From NCBI GenBank assembly GCA_023382655.1, contig JAHDWK010000010.1:181544-245543 (forward strand): 64,000 bases of DNA, written 5' to 3'. Below the pieces are notes generated by a model that was not told the DNA's origin, did not search any database, and saw only the letters and a program-made list of their open reading frames with translations. Every line of letters starts with the position of its first letter. Position 1 is the stretch's first letter. Source of the DNA: Anaerolineae bacterium (GTDB lineage Bacteria > Chloroflexota > Anaerolineae > Promineifilales > Promineifilaceae). A program made the position numbers and the translations under genes. Shown one piece after another: positions 31,487 to 40,136 of this stretch.

Positions 31487-32377
31487 TCAATCATCATATC
31501 CTCTTGGATTTTCTCTGCCCTCAATCACCGCTCTGTAATCTGTTAACCAGGCCAAGAATTTGTTGGCTTCGAAGCTGTCAAAGCTTTGTATTCGTGGAAG
31601 GGTGATGTCTAAACAATGCATTGCCATCCGCACCTGCATTCGCTTCTTGAAGGCTTCATCATATTGATATCCGGCTATTTGCAAGAACTTCTGTCTCAAT
31701 TCTGGGGGATAATACCACCAAAGCAAGGAGCCCATATCATGAGCCGGGTCGTCTCGAGCCATGGCCTCCAGATCAACTAGATAGATTTTCCCCTCGTTAC
31801 TAATCAACCAATTGGCGTTACAGATATCATTGTGAGAGGCAATTAAACCACCCCCTTCAAACCTGGCTACTTCTTGTTCAAGTTGAGCAAGTGTTGCATC
31901 AACATAGTCGGCAACCTCAGGCATTTGTGACCGATACTGTACCCATTTTTGGCGAAGGCAAGTAAGTTTGGCCATGCCCACGTCCTTGTATTGCTCAGAA
32001 GGCACGACAGGCAAGACCTTTTTTATCGTTGGGTTATGGTGCACTTTGTTGATGATGGCCGCGATTTTTTCAAGATATTGATGAAAATCTCGCCAAGATG
32101 GATGTTTACCTTTTATAAAGGGTTGTACTAAGATAGAGACTCCATCAGCTAAGTAATTGGTCATGAGAACGGCGGGTGACAGGTCTAATGAGGCTAGCAC
32201 CTGATAGTAAGAGACCTGTGCACCCAACTTAATGAAGTAGGTGTCCGCATTCGCCTGAGCAATATAGGTTTCATGTCCACGTCCTGATGAAGGTAGGGTG
32301 AGTTCCCAATGATGAGCAGAAACGCGATTTTGCAGAAAGGTCAAGACTTCTTGACGATGTTGGTGTCTATTTAGCAT
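31487..32377 (-). CDS. Aminoglycoside/choline-kinase-like phosphotransferase
   Basis: A 296-residue APH-family kinase. The catalytic loop is IASHNDICNANWLI (Asp and Asn of the H-x-D-x(4)-N pattern), and the metal-binding loop is IYLVDLEAMARDDPAHDMG. An N-terminal lobe lies around SGRGHETYIAQANADTYFIK. The family phosphorylates aminoglycosides, choline, homoserine or sugars; the ATP-binding lysine is probably in the TYFIKLG strand. The gene is AT-rich compared with its neighbours, carries no ACGGCCGT and is bordered by repeats, so it is probably an insertion into the pectin locus rather than a pathway enzyme. Confidence 0.8.
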   Translation of the reverse strand: MLNRHQHRQEVLTFLQNRVSAHHWELTLPSSGRGHETYIAQANADTYFIKLGAQVSYYQVLASLDLSPAVLMTNYLADGVSILVQPFIKGKHPSWRDFHQYLEKIAAIINKVHHNPTIKKVLPVVPSEQYKDVGMAKLTCLRQKWVQYRSQMPEVADYVDATLAQLEQEVARFEGGGLIASHNDICNANWLISNEGKIYLVDLEAMARDDPAHDMGSLLWWYYPPELRQKFLQIAGYQYDEAFKKRMQVRMAMHCLDITLPRIQSFDSFEANKFLAWLTDYRAVIEGRENPRGYDD

Positions 32378-32433
32378 GATGATCTTTGCTTAGATATGGT
32401 CACCATAGTTTTACGACTAGCGGTCTAACATCT

Positions 32434-33255
32434 TCATACGCCGCTAAAGGCAGAGAAGCCGCCATCTACGGGCACGACGATGCCGGTGACAAAACGGGAG
32501 GCGTCGCCGGCCAGCCACACGGCCGTGCCCACCAACTCCTCCGCCTCCCCAAACCGGCGCATGGGGGTGTGCGCAATAATCTGCTCCCCACGTGCGGAAT
32601 AGGTGCCGTCGGCCTGCACCAGGAAATCCCGGTTCTGCTCGCCAATAAAAAAGCCGGGGGCAATGGCATTCACGCGCAGCCCCGGCCCATACTTTGTTGC
32701 CAATTCCACCGCCAGCCATCTGGTCAGGTTATCCACGGCCGCTTTGGCATTGCCGTACCCCAAGACGCGGGTCAACGGCCGTTGCGCCGCCATCGAAGAG
32801 ATGTTGATAATGCTGCCCTGGCGCTGCCCGGCCATCACCTCGCCAAAAATCTGCGTGGGCAGCAGCGTGCCGGTCAAATTCAAAGCCATCACCTGCGTAA
32901 ATGCTTCCTCCGTCATATTAAAAAAGGTCAGGTCGCCAACGATGGTGGCCCCCGGCATATTACCACCGGCACAGTTGATGAGGATGTCGGCGCGGCCGTA
33001 GCGCCCCAACACCCATTCCCGCGCCGCCAACAGCGACTCCCTGTCCAGCACATTGGCCGCCAGGGCAAACGCCTGCCCGCCGCCGGTGCGGATGGCACTG
33101 GCGACTTGCTCCGCCTTCTCCTGGCGGCGGCCCAAAATGCCCACCGCCGCCCCCGCCGCCGCCAACCCCCGCGCCATCGCCCCCCCCAAGACACCCGTCC
33201 CGCCGGTGACAATGGCAACTTTGTGTTCCAGTGAAAAAAGCTGATAGATATTCAT
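32434..33255 (-). CDS. SDR-type D-mannonate oxidoreductase (fructuronate reductase)
   Basis: A 273-residue short-chain dehydrogenase of the D-mannonate oxidoreductase type (YjmF/UxuB-like function). It reduces D-fructuronate to D-mannonate with NADH. Motifs: cofactor-binding IVTGGTGVLGGAMARGLAAA, NCAGGNMPGAT, catalytic NISSMAAQRPLTRVLGYGNA with the Tyr and following Lys, GFFIGEQNRDFL (typical of this group) and the end PVDGGFSAFSGV. It follows the pectate lyase gene on the same strand. The product mannonate normally goes to UxuA, which is not present here; the LarA-like enzyme downstream may take it instead. Confidence 0.88.
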   Translation of the reverse strand: MNIYQLFSLEHKVAIVTGGTGVLGGAMARGLAAAGAAVGILGRRQEKAEQVASAIRTGGGQAFALAANVLDRESLLAAREWVLGRYGRADILINCAGGNMPGATIVGDLTFFNMTEEAFTQVMALNLTGTLLPTQIFGEVMAGQRQGSIINISSMAAQRPLTRVLGYGNAKAAVDNLTRWLAVELATKYGPGLRVNAIAPGFFIGEQNRDFLVQADGTYSARGEQIIAHTPMRRFGEAEELVGTAVWLAGDASRFVTGIVVPVDGGFSAFSGV

Positions 33256-33266
33256 GCACGTTGATT

Positions 33267-33299
33267 AGACATCCGATTTCTCAAAGAAATCGGATGTCT
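33267..33299. repeat. ACATCCGATTTCT inverted repeat, copy 2
   Basis: AGACATCCGATTTCT (33267-33281) and AGAAATCGGATGTCT (33285-33299) form a perfect 15-bp stem with loop CAA. It is homologous to 3215-3247 and lies between pectate lyase and the oxidoreductase. Confidence 0.75.
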
Positions 33300-33311
33300 G
33301 AATCCAATTGA

Positions 33312-34655
33312 TCACCAATCAAACGGCCCTGCATTGCGCAGCACGGGCCGCGCCATTTGTTGCGTCGGCTCAACTTCTATAAACAACGTCGGCGTCCAGC
33401 CTACATCCCCCGCCAGATCGGGGTCATTCACCGCATTATAAGCCGCCCGCGCATCCACCGGCTGATACGGCGGCGGCAACGGTGGACTCCAGAGCGTGCC
33501 GGTTTCGTGTACGGCCGTGCCATTAAACCGGGCCATAAACATATCCGGCGTCACCCCATTCGCCACCGTAAACAAATTATTCTCCGCATAAATCGCTGAT
33601 TCAATGCCCACGCCCCAATTATAGACGTGCGGCACATGCCCACCGATTTTGTACACATTATTATAAACGTGCACCTGGCCAAACCGCACCCGTGGCGTGC
33701 GCTGCCCGGTCGAGGCAAACAAATTGTGATGCAGCGTCACCCGCAATTTGCCCCGGTCGGCTATCGCCCCGTCCGACGAGCCAATTAGCATTACCTTATC
33801 ATGGTTCAGCAAACGATTCCAGGAAACCGTCACAAAATCAGACGCATTGGTAATATCCACCAGCCCATCATGCACCTGATACAGCACGCCCAAATAGTGT
33901 GGTAGTAAATGATCGGCCGTCGTCACATCTTCAAAGCGGTTGTGGTCAATCCACACATGATCCGTATTGCGCAGCGAAATCGAATCATACAACGCATTCC
34001 ACGAACCCAAAGCGCCATCCGTCGGACTCCAGGCCGGGAAACAGTCATACGTATCCTCAAAATTCAGATTGCGAATGATAATGTTGGTGCGGTTCACACT
34101 GGTTGTGCCCCGAAGATCCAACCATGCCCCCCGAATCGTGGCGTCCTTGTCCATGCCCACAATCGTCGTATTGGAACCGACGCGAATCCGTACTCGCGCC
34201 TGCTGTGCATTGCGCGACACCAGCCGCGCATCTTCCAATGGCCCGCTGGGTGGCGTCCGCCCCCACACCGCCGGGTCATACGTCGCCAGGAACGCATCCA
34301 GTGTATACCCGTCGCGGTAATAATCCTCACAGACCAACGGCTGGTTGTTGTCATCCACATTGGCATCAATCACACCGGACACGTAGATGATTTTAGGCAC
34401 ATCAGATGGATTGGAAGGCGGCGGGTAAACGCCGTTGTTCAGCGCCGCCACCAGTTCTTGACGATTGGTCACCACGTAAACCTGATCGGCCGTTGCCGCC
34501 GCACCACCGGTTGTGCCCGCCCCTTCCGCCGCCCAACCATCATTGAGCGCTAACGTCTCCCGCCCCAGGTCACGGGGGTCAGCATGGGTAGGCAACACGG
34601 CCGTAATCACGGCCAGCAGGCAAGCTAAAACGAGCGTAAGTTTTAACACACGCAT
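33312..34655 (-). CDS. Secreted pectate lyase, PL1 family
   Basis: A 447-residue extracellular polygalacturonate lyase. The signal peptide spans 1-25 (LTLVLACLLAVITAVLPTHA). The right-handed beta-helix covers most of the rest: IIYVSGVIDANVDDNN, NTTIVGMDKDATIRGAWLD, NIIIRNLNFED, calcium-region DHVWIDHNRFEDVTTADH, the catalytic-arginine region RTPRVRFGQVHVYNNV. The family motifs WIDH and RxPxxRxG are intact. It makes unsaturated galacturonides, which the importer, GH105, IolB/KduI-like isomerase and KduD encoded upstream would process. The C-terminus VLRNAGPFDW is plain, without an anchor. Confidence 0.92.
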   Translation of the reverse strand: MRVLKLTLVLACLLAVITAVLPTHADPRDLGRETLALNDGWAAEGAGTTGGAAATADQVYVVTNRQELVAALNNGVYPPPSNPSDVPKIIYVSGVIDANVDDNNQPLVCEDYYRDGYTLDAFLATYDPAVWGRTPPSGPLEDARLVSRNAQQARVRIRVGSNTTIVGMDKDATIRGAWLDLRGTTSVNRTNIIIRNLNFEDTYDCFPAWSPTDGALGSWNALYDSISLRNTDHVWIDHNRFEDVTTADHLLPHYLGVLYQVHDGLVDITNASDFVTVSWNRLLNHDKVMLIGSSDGAIADRGKLRVTLHHNLFASTGQRTPRVRFGQVHVYNNVYKIGGHVPHVYNWGVGIESAIYAENNLFTVANGVTPDMFMARFNGTAVHETGTLWSPPLPPPYQPVDARAAYNAVNDPDLAGDVGWTPTLFIEVEPTQQMARPVLRNAGPFDW

Positions 34656-34678
34656 GATTTGATTCTCCTTTGATATTG

Positions 34679-34740
34679 ATCCACAGATGGCACAGATTTC
34701 ACAGACTAAAGAATGTGTGTCACCTGTGTAATCTGTGGAT
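34679..34740. repeat. Iterated-word hairpin (CACAGAT family)
   Basis: ATCCACAGATGGCACAGATT words pair with words ending GTGTAATCTGTGGAT. The outer 10-bp arms (34679-34688, 34731-34740) are perfect. It lies between uxaE and the pectate lyase gene. Confidence 0.7.
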
Positions 34741-34805
34741 ACCCATTCTTTACAAGGTTGGTGGCTAACCCATTGGCCTGCCGCGGACCGGCCGCCTGGT
34801 CAACT

Positions 34806-36242
34806 TCAACCGGACAAACAAAATGGCTCCAGATGCCGCCGGAAGTGGCGGCACAAGGCCGCATTGTAGGCGGCTTCGTGTTGGGCGAGGGCGGTGTGCA
34901 GGTCACGGCCGTACACGTCCAGCGCCGATCCAAAGGTCACATGTAGTAATTGGCGGGCATCAAAATCCTCCAGCAGCACCGGACAATCGGCATCACTAAG
35001 CTGCTGGCTGGTGGGCACTTTCTCTTGTTGGCAGTCCAGGAAATAGGTCTTGCGGTCGGTGGCAAAACGCTCGTGCCCCAAATCCAATATGCGGCGGAAC
35101 AACGCTGTGTCTACTTCGCTGATGACACGCAACGCTTCCAGGTAGCTGGTGCCCGCCGTTTTCACATGCACACGGCCGTGTGCCAGCCGTGCCACAATCG
35201 GATAGATACTGAACTTGTCCGAACCGGTATGCACACTTAATTTGTAATTATCAAAATGGTCGAGAATGGCAATATGCTGCGCCAAATCCTTTTCAAATTC
35301 AGCCACATCACCAATGTAATCCACCCCTTTCTGAAACTTGCCCACAAAACGGGGCGCGACGCTAACCACCGGCACGCCCACTCGGTTTAGCTCATTCACA
35401 ATGAAAAAATGTTCATGCACGGAGGTAGGTGTGTCCGTTTCATCCACCGACATTTCCAGTTCAAACGGCCGTCCGCCCATCTGCGCCTGAAGAGCCTGGG
35501 CAATGGCAATGGCGTGGGCCAGGGCACGGCCGTATTTCGCCAGCGCCCGCAACAATGTCACCTCGTCAAACGTCAGGGTCAGGTTGGGCAGGTGAATGGG
35601 GGCACGGCCGTAGCGATTCTGCACATCAGTCAGGCTGGTTTGCAACACATCCCAGGGCAAATTGGCTGCTTTAATCGCCAGCGTTTCCAGGCTGTCCGTT
35701 TGGGCGTCGTTATCCACATGGTCGCTGGGGTCAATGGTGTAAAAGGTGTAACCAGCCTGCACAAACGGAGCCAGGTGCGCCACTTCCTTCACATGATCGG
35801 CATCTGCGCCCCACACGGCCATCCACCCTTCCTGGAACAGTCCCCACACCGCATCATCCATTACCTGCTGCGGCGTGCGCCCAATGCGGCTGTTTTCGCG
35901 CACGGATTGTTGGGCAAAGATGGGGGCGATACGGCCGTCTGTATCTACTTCACGCAATGCCTGAATATGCCCCGGCGTGGCCGAACCCATGCGGTCTCCA
36001 AAACCAAAGGAGGTTTGCAATCCCAAGGGAACGGAGTTCAACCAGGGCAGCCGTTCCCGCAACTGGCGCGCATTTTCCGGCGTCAATTCGCAAAACAATT
36101 GGTCATCGTGGGGTGTGCCGGTGAATACGGCCGTGTCCCCTCGCACCGCTAACCGCTTTTCCCCATTCGCCAGCTTCACCAACGCATACGTTGTCCCCTC
36201 AAACTCCGTCACTGACGCCGGGTATGTTTTTTCAATCTCCAT
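34806..36242 (-). CDS. uxaE: Tagaturonate epimerase, UxaE family
   Basis: A 478-residue protein of the UxaE family, which epimerises D-tagaturonate to D-fructuronate, joining the galacturonate and glucuronate branches. Recognised by PLGLQTSFGFGDRMGSATPG near residue 75, the long central region with YTFYTIDPSDHVDND, the ELEMSVDETDTPTSVHEHFF segment holding probable metal ligands (Asp, Glu, His), and SVHTGSDKFSIYPIVAR. It is placed next to uxaC, its supplier. This epimerase removes the need for the tagaturonate reductase/altronate dehydratase branch, so galacturonate and glucuronate would both flow to fructuronate. Confidence 0.88.
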   Translation of the reverse strand: MEIEKTYPASVTEFEGTTYALVKLANGEKRLAVRGDTAVFTGTPHDDQLFCELTPENARQLRERLPWLNSVPLGLQTSFGFGDRMGSATPGHIQALREVDTDGRIAPIFAQQSVRENSRIGRTPQQVMDDAVWGLFQEGWMAVWGADADHVKEVAHLAPFVQAGYTFYTIDPSDHVDNDAQTDSLETLAIKAANLPWDVLQTSLTDVQNRYGRAPIHLPNLTLTFDEVTLLRALAKYGRALAHAIAIAQALQAQMGGRPFELEMSVDETDTPTSVHEHFFIVNELNRVGVPVVSVAPRFVGKFQKGVDYIGDVAEFEKDLAQHIAILDHFDNYKLSVHTGSDKFSIYPIVARLAHGRVHVKTAGTSYLEALRVISEVDTALFRRILDLGHERFATDRKTYFLDCQQEKVPTSQQLSDADCPVLLEDFDARQLLHVTFGSALDVYGRDLHTALAQHEAAYNAALCRHFRRHLEPFCLSG

Positions 36243-36300
36243 CGCTCGTATAATCCTTTGTGCTACAAAGTTATCCTAGAGGTACACAAAACTGACCCTA

Positions 36301-36379
36301 CTGAAAAAACCACCACAGAGACACAGAGTTTCCTCTGGCTAACACTCTCCGTGTCTCTGTGCCTCTGTGGTTTTTTCAG
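36301..36379. repeat. Iterated-word hairpin (CACAGAGA family)
   Basis: CTGAAAAAACCACCACAGAG followed by ACACAGAG pairs with CTCCGTGTCTCTGTGCCTCT followed by GTGGTTTTTTCAG. The long A/T ends would let it act as a terminator just downstream of uxaC (stop at 36385). Confidence 0.75.
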
Positions 36380-36384
36380 CAACT

Positions 36385-37800
36385 TCATAATTGGTACGCC
36401 TGTTTCGCCAGGTCGTAGGCCAGAGCACGAGTCATTTCCGCCCCTTCTTCTTCGCTGACCATGTGCCGCACCACCAGCCCGGCCACCCAATCGGCCGCCG
36501 CCCGTCGCCACAGATCATGCCGGGCAGGGATGGAGGGGTAAGCGCGGGTGTCATCATTAAACCCGGCCGTGTTGTAAATGCCCGCCGTCTCCATCACCCG
36601 GTCAAAGTAGCGGCGCATCCCATTCAGGCTATCAAAAAACCACCAGGGTGGCCCCAGTTTCACCGCCGGATAATGCCCGGCCAGGGGGGCCAGTTCACGG
36701 CCGTAAGTCGTCTCGTCCAGATTAAACAAAATCAGCCGGAAGCGGGGGTCATTGCCAAACACATTGAGTAACGGCCGTAAGTTATGCGTAAACTCGCTCG
36801 CCGTGGGAATGTCTGCCCCCCTGTCCCGGCCAAACTGTTGGAAAATCAGGTCGTTGTGGTTACGGTACGCGCCCACGTGCAACTGCATCACCAGCCCATC
36901 CTCCGCGCTCATGCGCGCCATCTCCATCAGCATATGGCCGGTAAATTGGGCGGCGTCGGTGGCGTCAGCACGGCCGTGCAAGGCTCGCTGAAAAATAGCC
37001 TCCGCATCTGCCGCCGACAATCGCCCGGTATAAGCCGTCAGCGCCGCCTGGTCAGTCGCCTTTGCCCCCATCTCCTTAAAAAAGGCACGGCGCTGCTCCA
37101 ATGCCCGGATGAAGCTGGCGACATCTACCACCTCCACACCAGACACCGCACTCAGCCGGGCGATATGGTCAGGCCAGTTTTCGGTGTCCAGGTTGACGAC
37201 GGCATCGGGGCGGAAGGTGGGCAGGACACGGCCGTGCCAGCCCGACTCCCGTATCGCCTGATGGTGCGCCAATGTGTCGGTCGCCGCATCCGTCGTACAC
37301 AACAGTTCGATGTTGAACCGGTCATACAGTTGGCGCGGTGTAAAGTTGGGGGATTGTAGTTTGTCGTCAATCTGGTCATAGAGGTTTTGGGCGTTACGGC
37401 CGTTGAGCGTTTCTGTAATACCAAACAGGTGCGCCAACTCTTCACGCAGCCACAAGCCCGTGGGTGTACCCCGGAACAGATAGAAATGATCGGCAAAACG
37501 CTGCCACGCCCGGCGATGATCCGTCTCCGTGGCCCCACCATCCTGGCGGGGAACAGACAGATCGGCCATAGACACCCCCTGCGCATACAACATGCGGAAG
37601 ATGTAATGGTCGGGAATCAGCAGCAGTTCGGCCGGCGAACCAAAACGATAATTCGGGTCGGCAAAAAGCCGCGGGTCCACATGCCCATGCGGGCAAACCA
37701 ACGGCAAATCGGCCACCGGGCGATACAGTTCCAGCGCCATCGTCCGCTGCGCCGGATCAGGCGAAAAATATCGTGTTTCTGGTAAGTCGTTCATAAACAT
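36385..37800 (-). CDS. uxaC: Glucuronate isomerase (uronate isomerase)
   Basis: A 471-residue amidohydrolase-fold isomerase converting D-glucuronate to D-fructuronate and D-galacturonate to D-tagaturonate. Seen are the metal-binding VCPHGHVDPRLF (His-x-His) near residue 37, FYLFRGTPTGLWLREEL, FNIELLCTTDAATDTLAHHQ, GWHGRVLPTFRPDAV, and the C-terminal GFNDDTRAYPSIPARHDLWR. The length is typical. ATGs at 37800 and 37794 are both possible. An 18-bp palindrome lies directly upstream. It opens the monomer branch of the pectin pathway and feeds UxaE next to it. Confidence 0.95.
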   Translation of the reverse strand: MFMNDLPETRYFSPDPAQRTMALELYRPVADLPLVCPHGHVDPRLFADPNYRFGSPAELLLIPDHYIFRMLYAQGVSMADLSVPRQDGGATETDHRRAWQRFADHFYLFRGTPTGLWLREELAHLFGITETLNGRNAQNLYDQIDDKLQSPNFTPRQLYDRFNIELLCTTDAATDTLAHHQAIRESGWHGRVLPTFRPDAVVNLDTENWPDHIARLSAVSGVEVVDVASFIRALEQRRAFFKEMGAKATDQAALTAYTGRLSAADAEAIFQRALHGRADATDAAQFTGHMLMEMARMSAEDGLVMQLHVGAYRNHNDLIFQQFGRDRGADIPTASEFTHNLRPLLNVFGNDPRFRLILFNLDETTYGRELAPLAGHYPAVKLGPPWWFFDSLNGMRRYFDRVMETAGIYNTAGFNDDTRAYPSIPARHDLWRRAAADWVAGLVVRHMVSEEEGAEMTRALAYDLAKQAYQL

Positions 37801-37803
37801 CGC

Positions 37804-37821
37804 CTATGAATGAATTCATAG
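37804..37821. promoter_or_regulatory. Short palindrome before uxaC, possible operator
   Basis: CTATGAAT-GA-ATTCATAG is an 18-base dyad immediately upstream of the uxaC start codon, overlapping the ribosome-binding region. It could be a GntR- or LacI-type site, or simply a structure that affects translation. Confidence 0.35.
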
Positions 37822-37831
37822 ATTGGTACAG

Positions 37832-37886
37832 GAAACGTGCTGAAGCACGTTAAAAAAGACGCTCACAACACGCTTCAGCGCGTTTC
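37832..37886. repeat. Hairpin between the Gfo/Idh gene and uxaC
   Basis: GAAACGTGCTGAAGC (37832-37846) pairs with GCTTCAGCGCGTTTC (37872-37886) at 14 of 15 positions. CACGTT and AACACG words repeat within it. A possible terminator for the upstream oxidoreductase gene. Confidence 0.65.
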
Positions 37887-37901
37887 TTATGGCAGGGGCA
37901 C

Positions 37902-39227
37902 TCATTGATTTTTCATGGTCGCCAGCGGAAACAAATCCTCAATACACACCATCTGCTTGGTTTGTATAGATTGGTTGGCGGCAATGCCCACCAGCACCGA
38001 CGCCGCCCCATCCACGTGAGAAGCGGCCCGATGGTAAGGGTCAGGTGGGGGCGTGGGCGAGAAGATTTGCTCCAGCATCACCGGGTCGGCGCCGCCGTGC
38101 CCCCCTTCACTTGCCGGCACTTCCACCTCGTACCCCTGGCCGAACATGGGAAAGACACGCATCCGCGCCTGTTTGAACGGCCCTTTGCTGGCCTGGGTTT
38201 CTACGGCCGCACCATCCCCCAACAGGTGGGTGACACACTCTTCGATATCCATTTCAATACGCCCCTTCGTGCCGGTGATGGCTACGCGCAGCCCTTCCCA
38301 GGGGGCGTAAGCGACCAGGCAGTAGGAGAGCAATGCACCATTGTGGTAGCGCACGGTGACGGCCATGGTGTCCTCAGCCGTAATCGGTTCACCAAAGACG
38401 TTTTGGTCACGAATGTAGCCGGTCTCGGCTTCGGCATCCAGGTAAAGACCCTTGAGCGCTTCTTTGCTGGTGAGGAGGAGGGCAAAGGGGTCGTTTTGGG
38501 CGGCAGGGACGCCGGTATAGCGATGGTAATCGTATTGTTCACCACGCGCAGCGGCGTTGGCACGGCCGTAAAAACTCAACGCCCCCATCGCTGCCACCGT
38601 TTGCGGAAAGGAGCCAATCCACCAGTTGACCAGGTCAAAATGATGGGTGGCTTTGTGTACCAAGAGGCCGCCGCTGTTCTCCTTTTGGCGGTGCCAGCGG
38701 CGGAAGTAGTCGGCCCCATGACTGGTATCCAACAGCCAGGAGAAGTCTACCAGCAACGGCCGTCCCACCAATCCATCCAGCACCAGTTGGCGAAATTGGG
38801 TATAAGCGGGTGCGTAACGGTAGTTAAATGTCACGCGCAGCGACCGTCCCGTCTGGGCAATGGCCTCAAAAATTGCCTGCAACTTGGGCAGGTCGGTGGT
38901 CATCGGCTTTTCGCTGATCACATCGCAGCCCAACTCCATCGCCCGCGTGATGTACAGATGATGGGTGCTATCCATCGTGCAGACAATAACCACATCAGGC
39001 CGGGTCTCGGCGATCATCCGGTCAAATTCGTAGGCAAAATAGGTGGGTCGGGCGGCCAGGCCACGCGTCGTTGCCAGTTTGTGGTTATACCAATTCATGC
39101 GCGTCTGGCTCAGGTCACAAAAGGCAACCAGTTCGGCCACTTCGCGGTAGGTGGTGGTGATAGCCTCCACAAACATACTCGCCCGTGCCCCCGTGCCCAC
39201 TAAAGCATATCGTTTTCGTTCGTTCAT
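37902..39227 (-). CDS. Gfo/Idh/MocA-family oxidoreductase
   Basis: A 441-residue NAD(P)-dependent sugar oxidoreductase. The Rossmann motif is [18 protein letters not shown], followed by the family [20 protein letters not shown] and [16 protein letters not shown] with the catalytic EKP lysine. The C-terminal domain has [20 protein letters not shown], where the conserved His and Asp contact the sugar. I start at 39227 ([16 protein letters not shown]); the longer frame reads into the AGTGCCAGGCAC repeat. In this pectin locus it may act on a uronate, rhamnose or another pectin side-chain sugar. The exact substrate is unknown. Confidence 0.85.
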   Translation of the reverse strand: MNERKRYALVGTGARASMFVEAITTTYREVAELVAFCDLSQTRMNWYNHKLATTRGLAARPTYFAYEFDRMIAETRPDVVIVCTMDSTHHLYITRAMELGCDVISEKPMTTDLPKLQAIFEAIAQTGRSLRVTFNYRYAPAYTQFRQLVLDGLVGRPLLVDFSWLLDTSHGADYFRRWHRQKENSGGLLVHKATHHFDLVNWWIGSFPQTVAAMGALSFYGRANAAARGEQYDYHRYTGVPAAQNDPFALLLTSKEALKGLYLDAEAETGYIRDQNVFGEPITAEDTMAVTVRYHNGALLSYCLVAYAPWEGLRVAITGTKGRIEMDIEECVTHLLGDGAAVETQASKGPFKQARMRVFPMFGQGYEVEVPASEGGHGGADPVMLEQIFSPTPPPDPYHRAASHVDGAASVLVGIAANQSIQTKQMVCIEDLFPLATMKNQ

Positions 39228-39237
39228 ATTTTGGTAA

Positions 39238-39300
39238 AGTGCCAGGCACGGGGCGTGAAGTCTAGGGATGACAAACGCCTTATGCCCCGTGCCTGGCACT
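39238..39300. repeat. AGTGCCAGGCAC inverted repeat, copy 3
   Basis: AGTGCCAGGCACGGGGC (39238-39254) and GCCCCGTGCCTGGCACT (39284-39300) form a perfect 17-bp stem. It sits in the gap between kduD and the Gfo/Idh gene. Confidence 0.8.
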
Positions 39301-39306
39301 GCTTAA

Positions 39307-40086
39307 CTAACGGCATAACCAGCCGCCGTCTACGGGGACTATCGCCCCGTGCATATAGTCTGAAGCGGCCGAAGCTAGAAAAATAGCCACACCCTGCAAA
39401 TCAGTCGGATCGCCCCAGCGCCCGGCAGGGATACGTCCCAAAATGGCCGCATTTCGTGCCGGGTCAGCACGCAGGGGAGCGGTATTATCCGTCGCCATGT
39501 AGCCAGGGGCAATGGCGTTGATATTGATATTTTTTGAGGCCAGTTCGTTGGCTAATGCTTTGGTCAACCCGGCCACGCCGCTTTTGGCGGCCGTGTAAGA
39601 GGGCACCAGGATACCCCCTTGAAAGGAGAGCATGGAGGCGATGTTGATGATTTTGCCCCCACCTTGTGTGGCCTCGCTCTGAGCGACCATCTGCCGGGCG
39701 GCGGCCTGCGCCAGAAAAAAGAGCGCCTTCAGGTTGATTTGTAGCACATCATCCCAATCGCTTTCACTGAATTCCAGGACGGGGGCGCGGCGAATGATAC
39801 CGGCGTTGTTGAGCAGGATGTCCACACGGCCGTACACCTTCACCACCTCCGCCACCACCCTGTCCAAATCGGACGGACTGGCCGCGCTTAAATCGCACTG
39901 AATCGTGTGGTAGCGCCGGTCTAGCGCCTGCACCTGCATACAGGTGTCGCCACATTCGATGCGATCCAGCCCGGCAATATCCGCCCCCGCCGCCGCCAGC
40001 CCCAGCGCCATCGCCTGCCCCAACCCTCGGCTGGCCCCTGTCACCAGCGCTATCTTTCCTTCAAGCGAAAACATTTCTTGCATCAT
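39307..40086 (-). CDS. kduD: 2-dehydro-3-deoxy-D-gluconate 5-dehydrogenase, KduD-like
   Basis: A 259-residue SDR that reduces 2,5-diketo-3-deoxygluconate to KDG. The match to KduD is close: FSLEGKIALVTGASRGLGQA, LLNNAGIIRRAPVLEFSESD, the catalytic NIASMLSFQGGILVPSYTAA with Tyr and then Lys, NAIAPGYMATDNTAPLR, RIPAGRWGDPTDLQG and the ending VDGGWLCR. It lies 50 bases after the IolB/KduI-family gene, as kduI and kduD do in other pectin degraders. Its product KDG needs a kinase before Eda can act; that kinase is not in the window. Confidence 0.92.
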   Translation of the reverse strand: MMQEMFSLEGKIALVTGASRGLGQAMALGLAAAGADIAGLDRIECGDTCMQVQALDRRYHTIQCDLSAASPSDLDRVVAEVVKVYGRVDILLNNAGIIRRAPVLEFSESDWDDVLQINLKALFFLAQAAARQMVAQSEATQGGGKIINIASMLSFQGGILVPSYTAAKSGVAGLTKALANELASKNININAIAPGYMATDNTAPLRADPARNAAILGRIPAGRWGDPTDLQGVAIFLASAASDYMHGAIVPVDGGWLCR

Positions 40087-40136
40087 TACACCACCTTCCG
40101 CTCACTGCCTACTGCTTACCGTTTGCTGATCACCAT

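Noticed and set aside
31487..32377. KDG kinase role for the APH-like gene
   Set aside because: It has APH/choline-kinase motifs (HNDICNAN, VDLEAM), not the PfkB or hexokinase motifs expected of KDG kinase.
37905..39203. 432-codon plus-strand frame opposite the Gfo/Idh gene
   Set aside because: The minus strand has full family motifs; this frame is a shadow with no recognisable protein.
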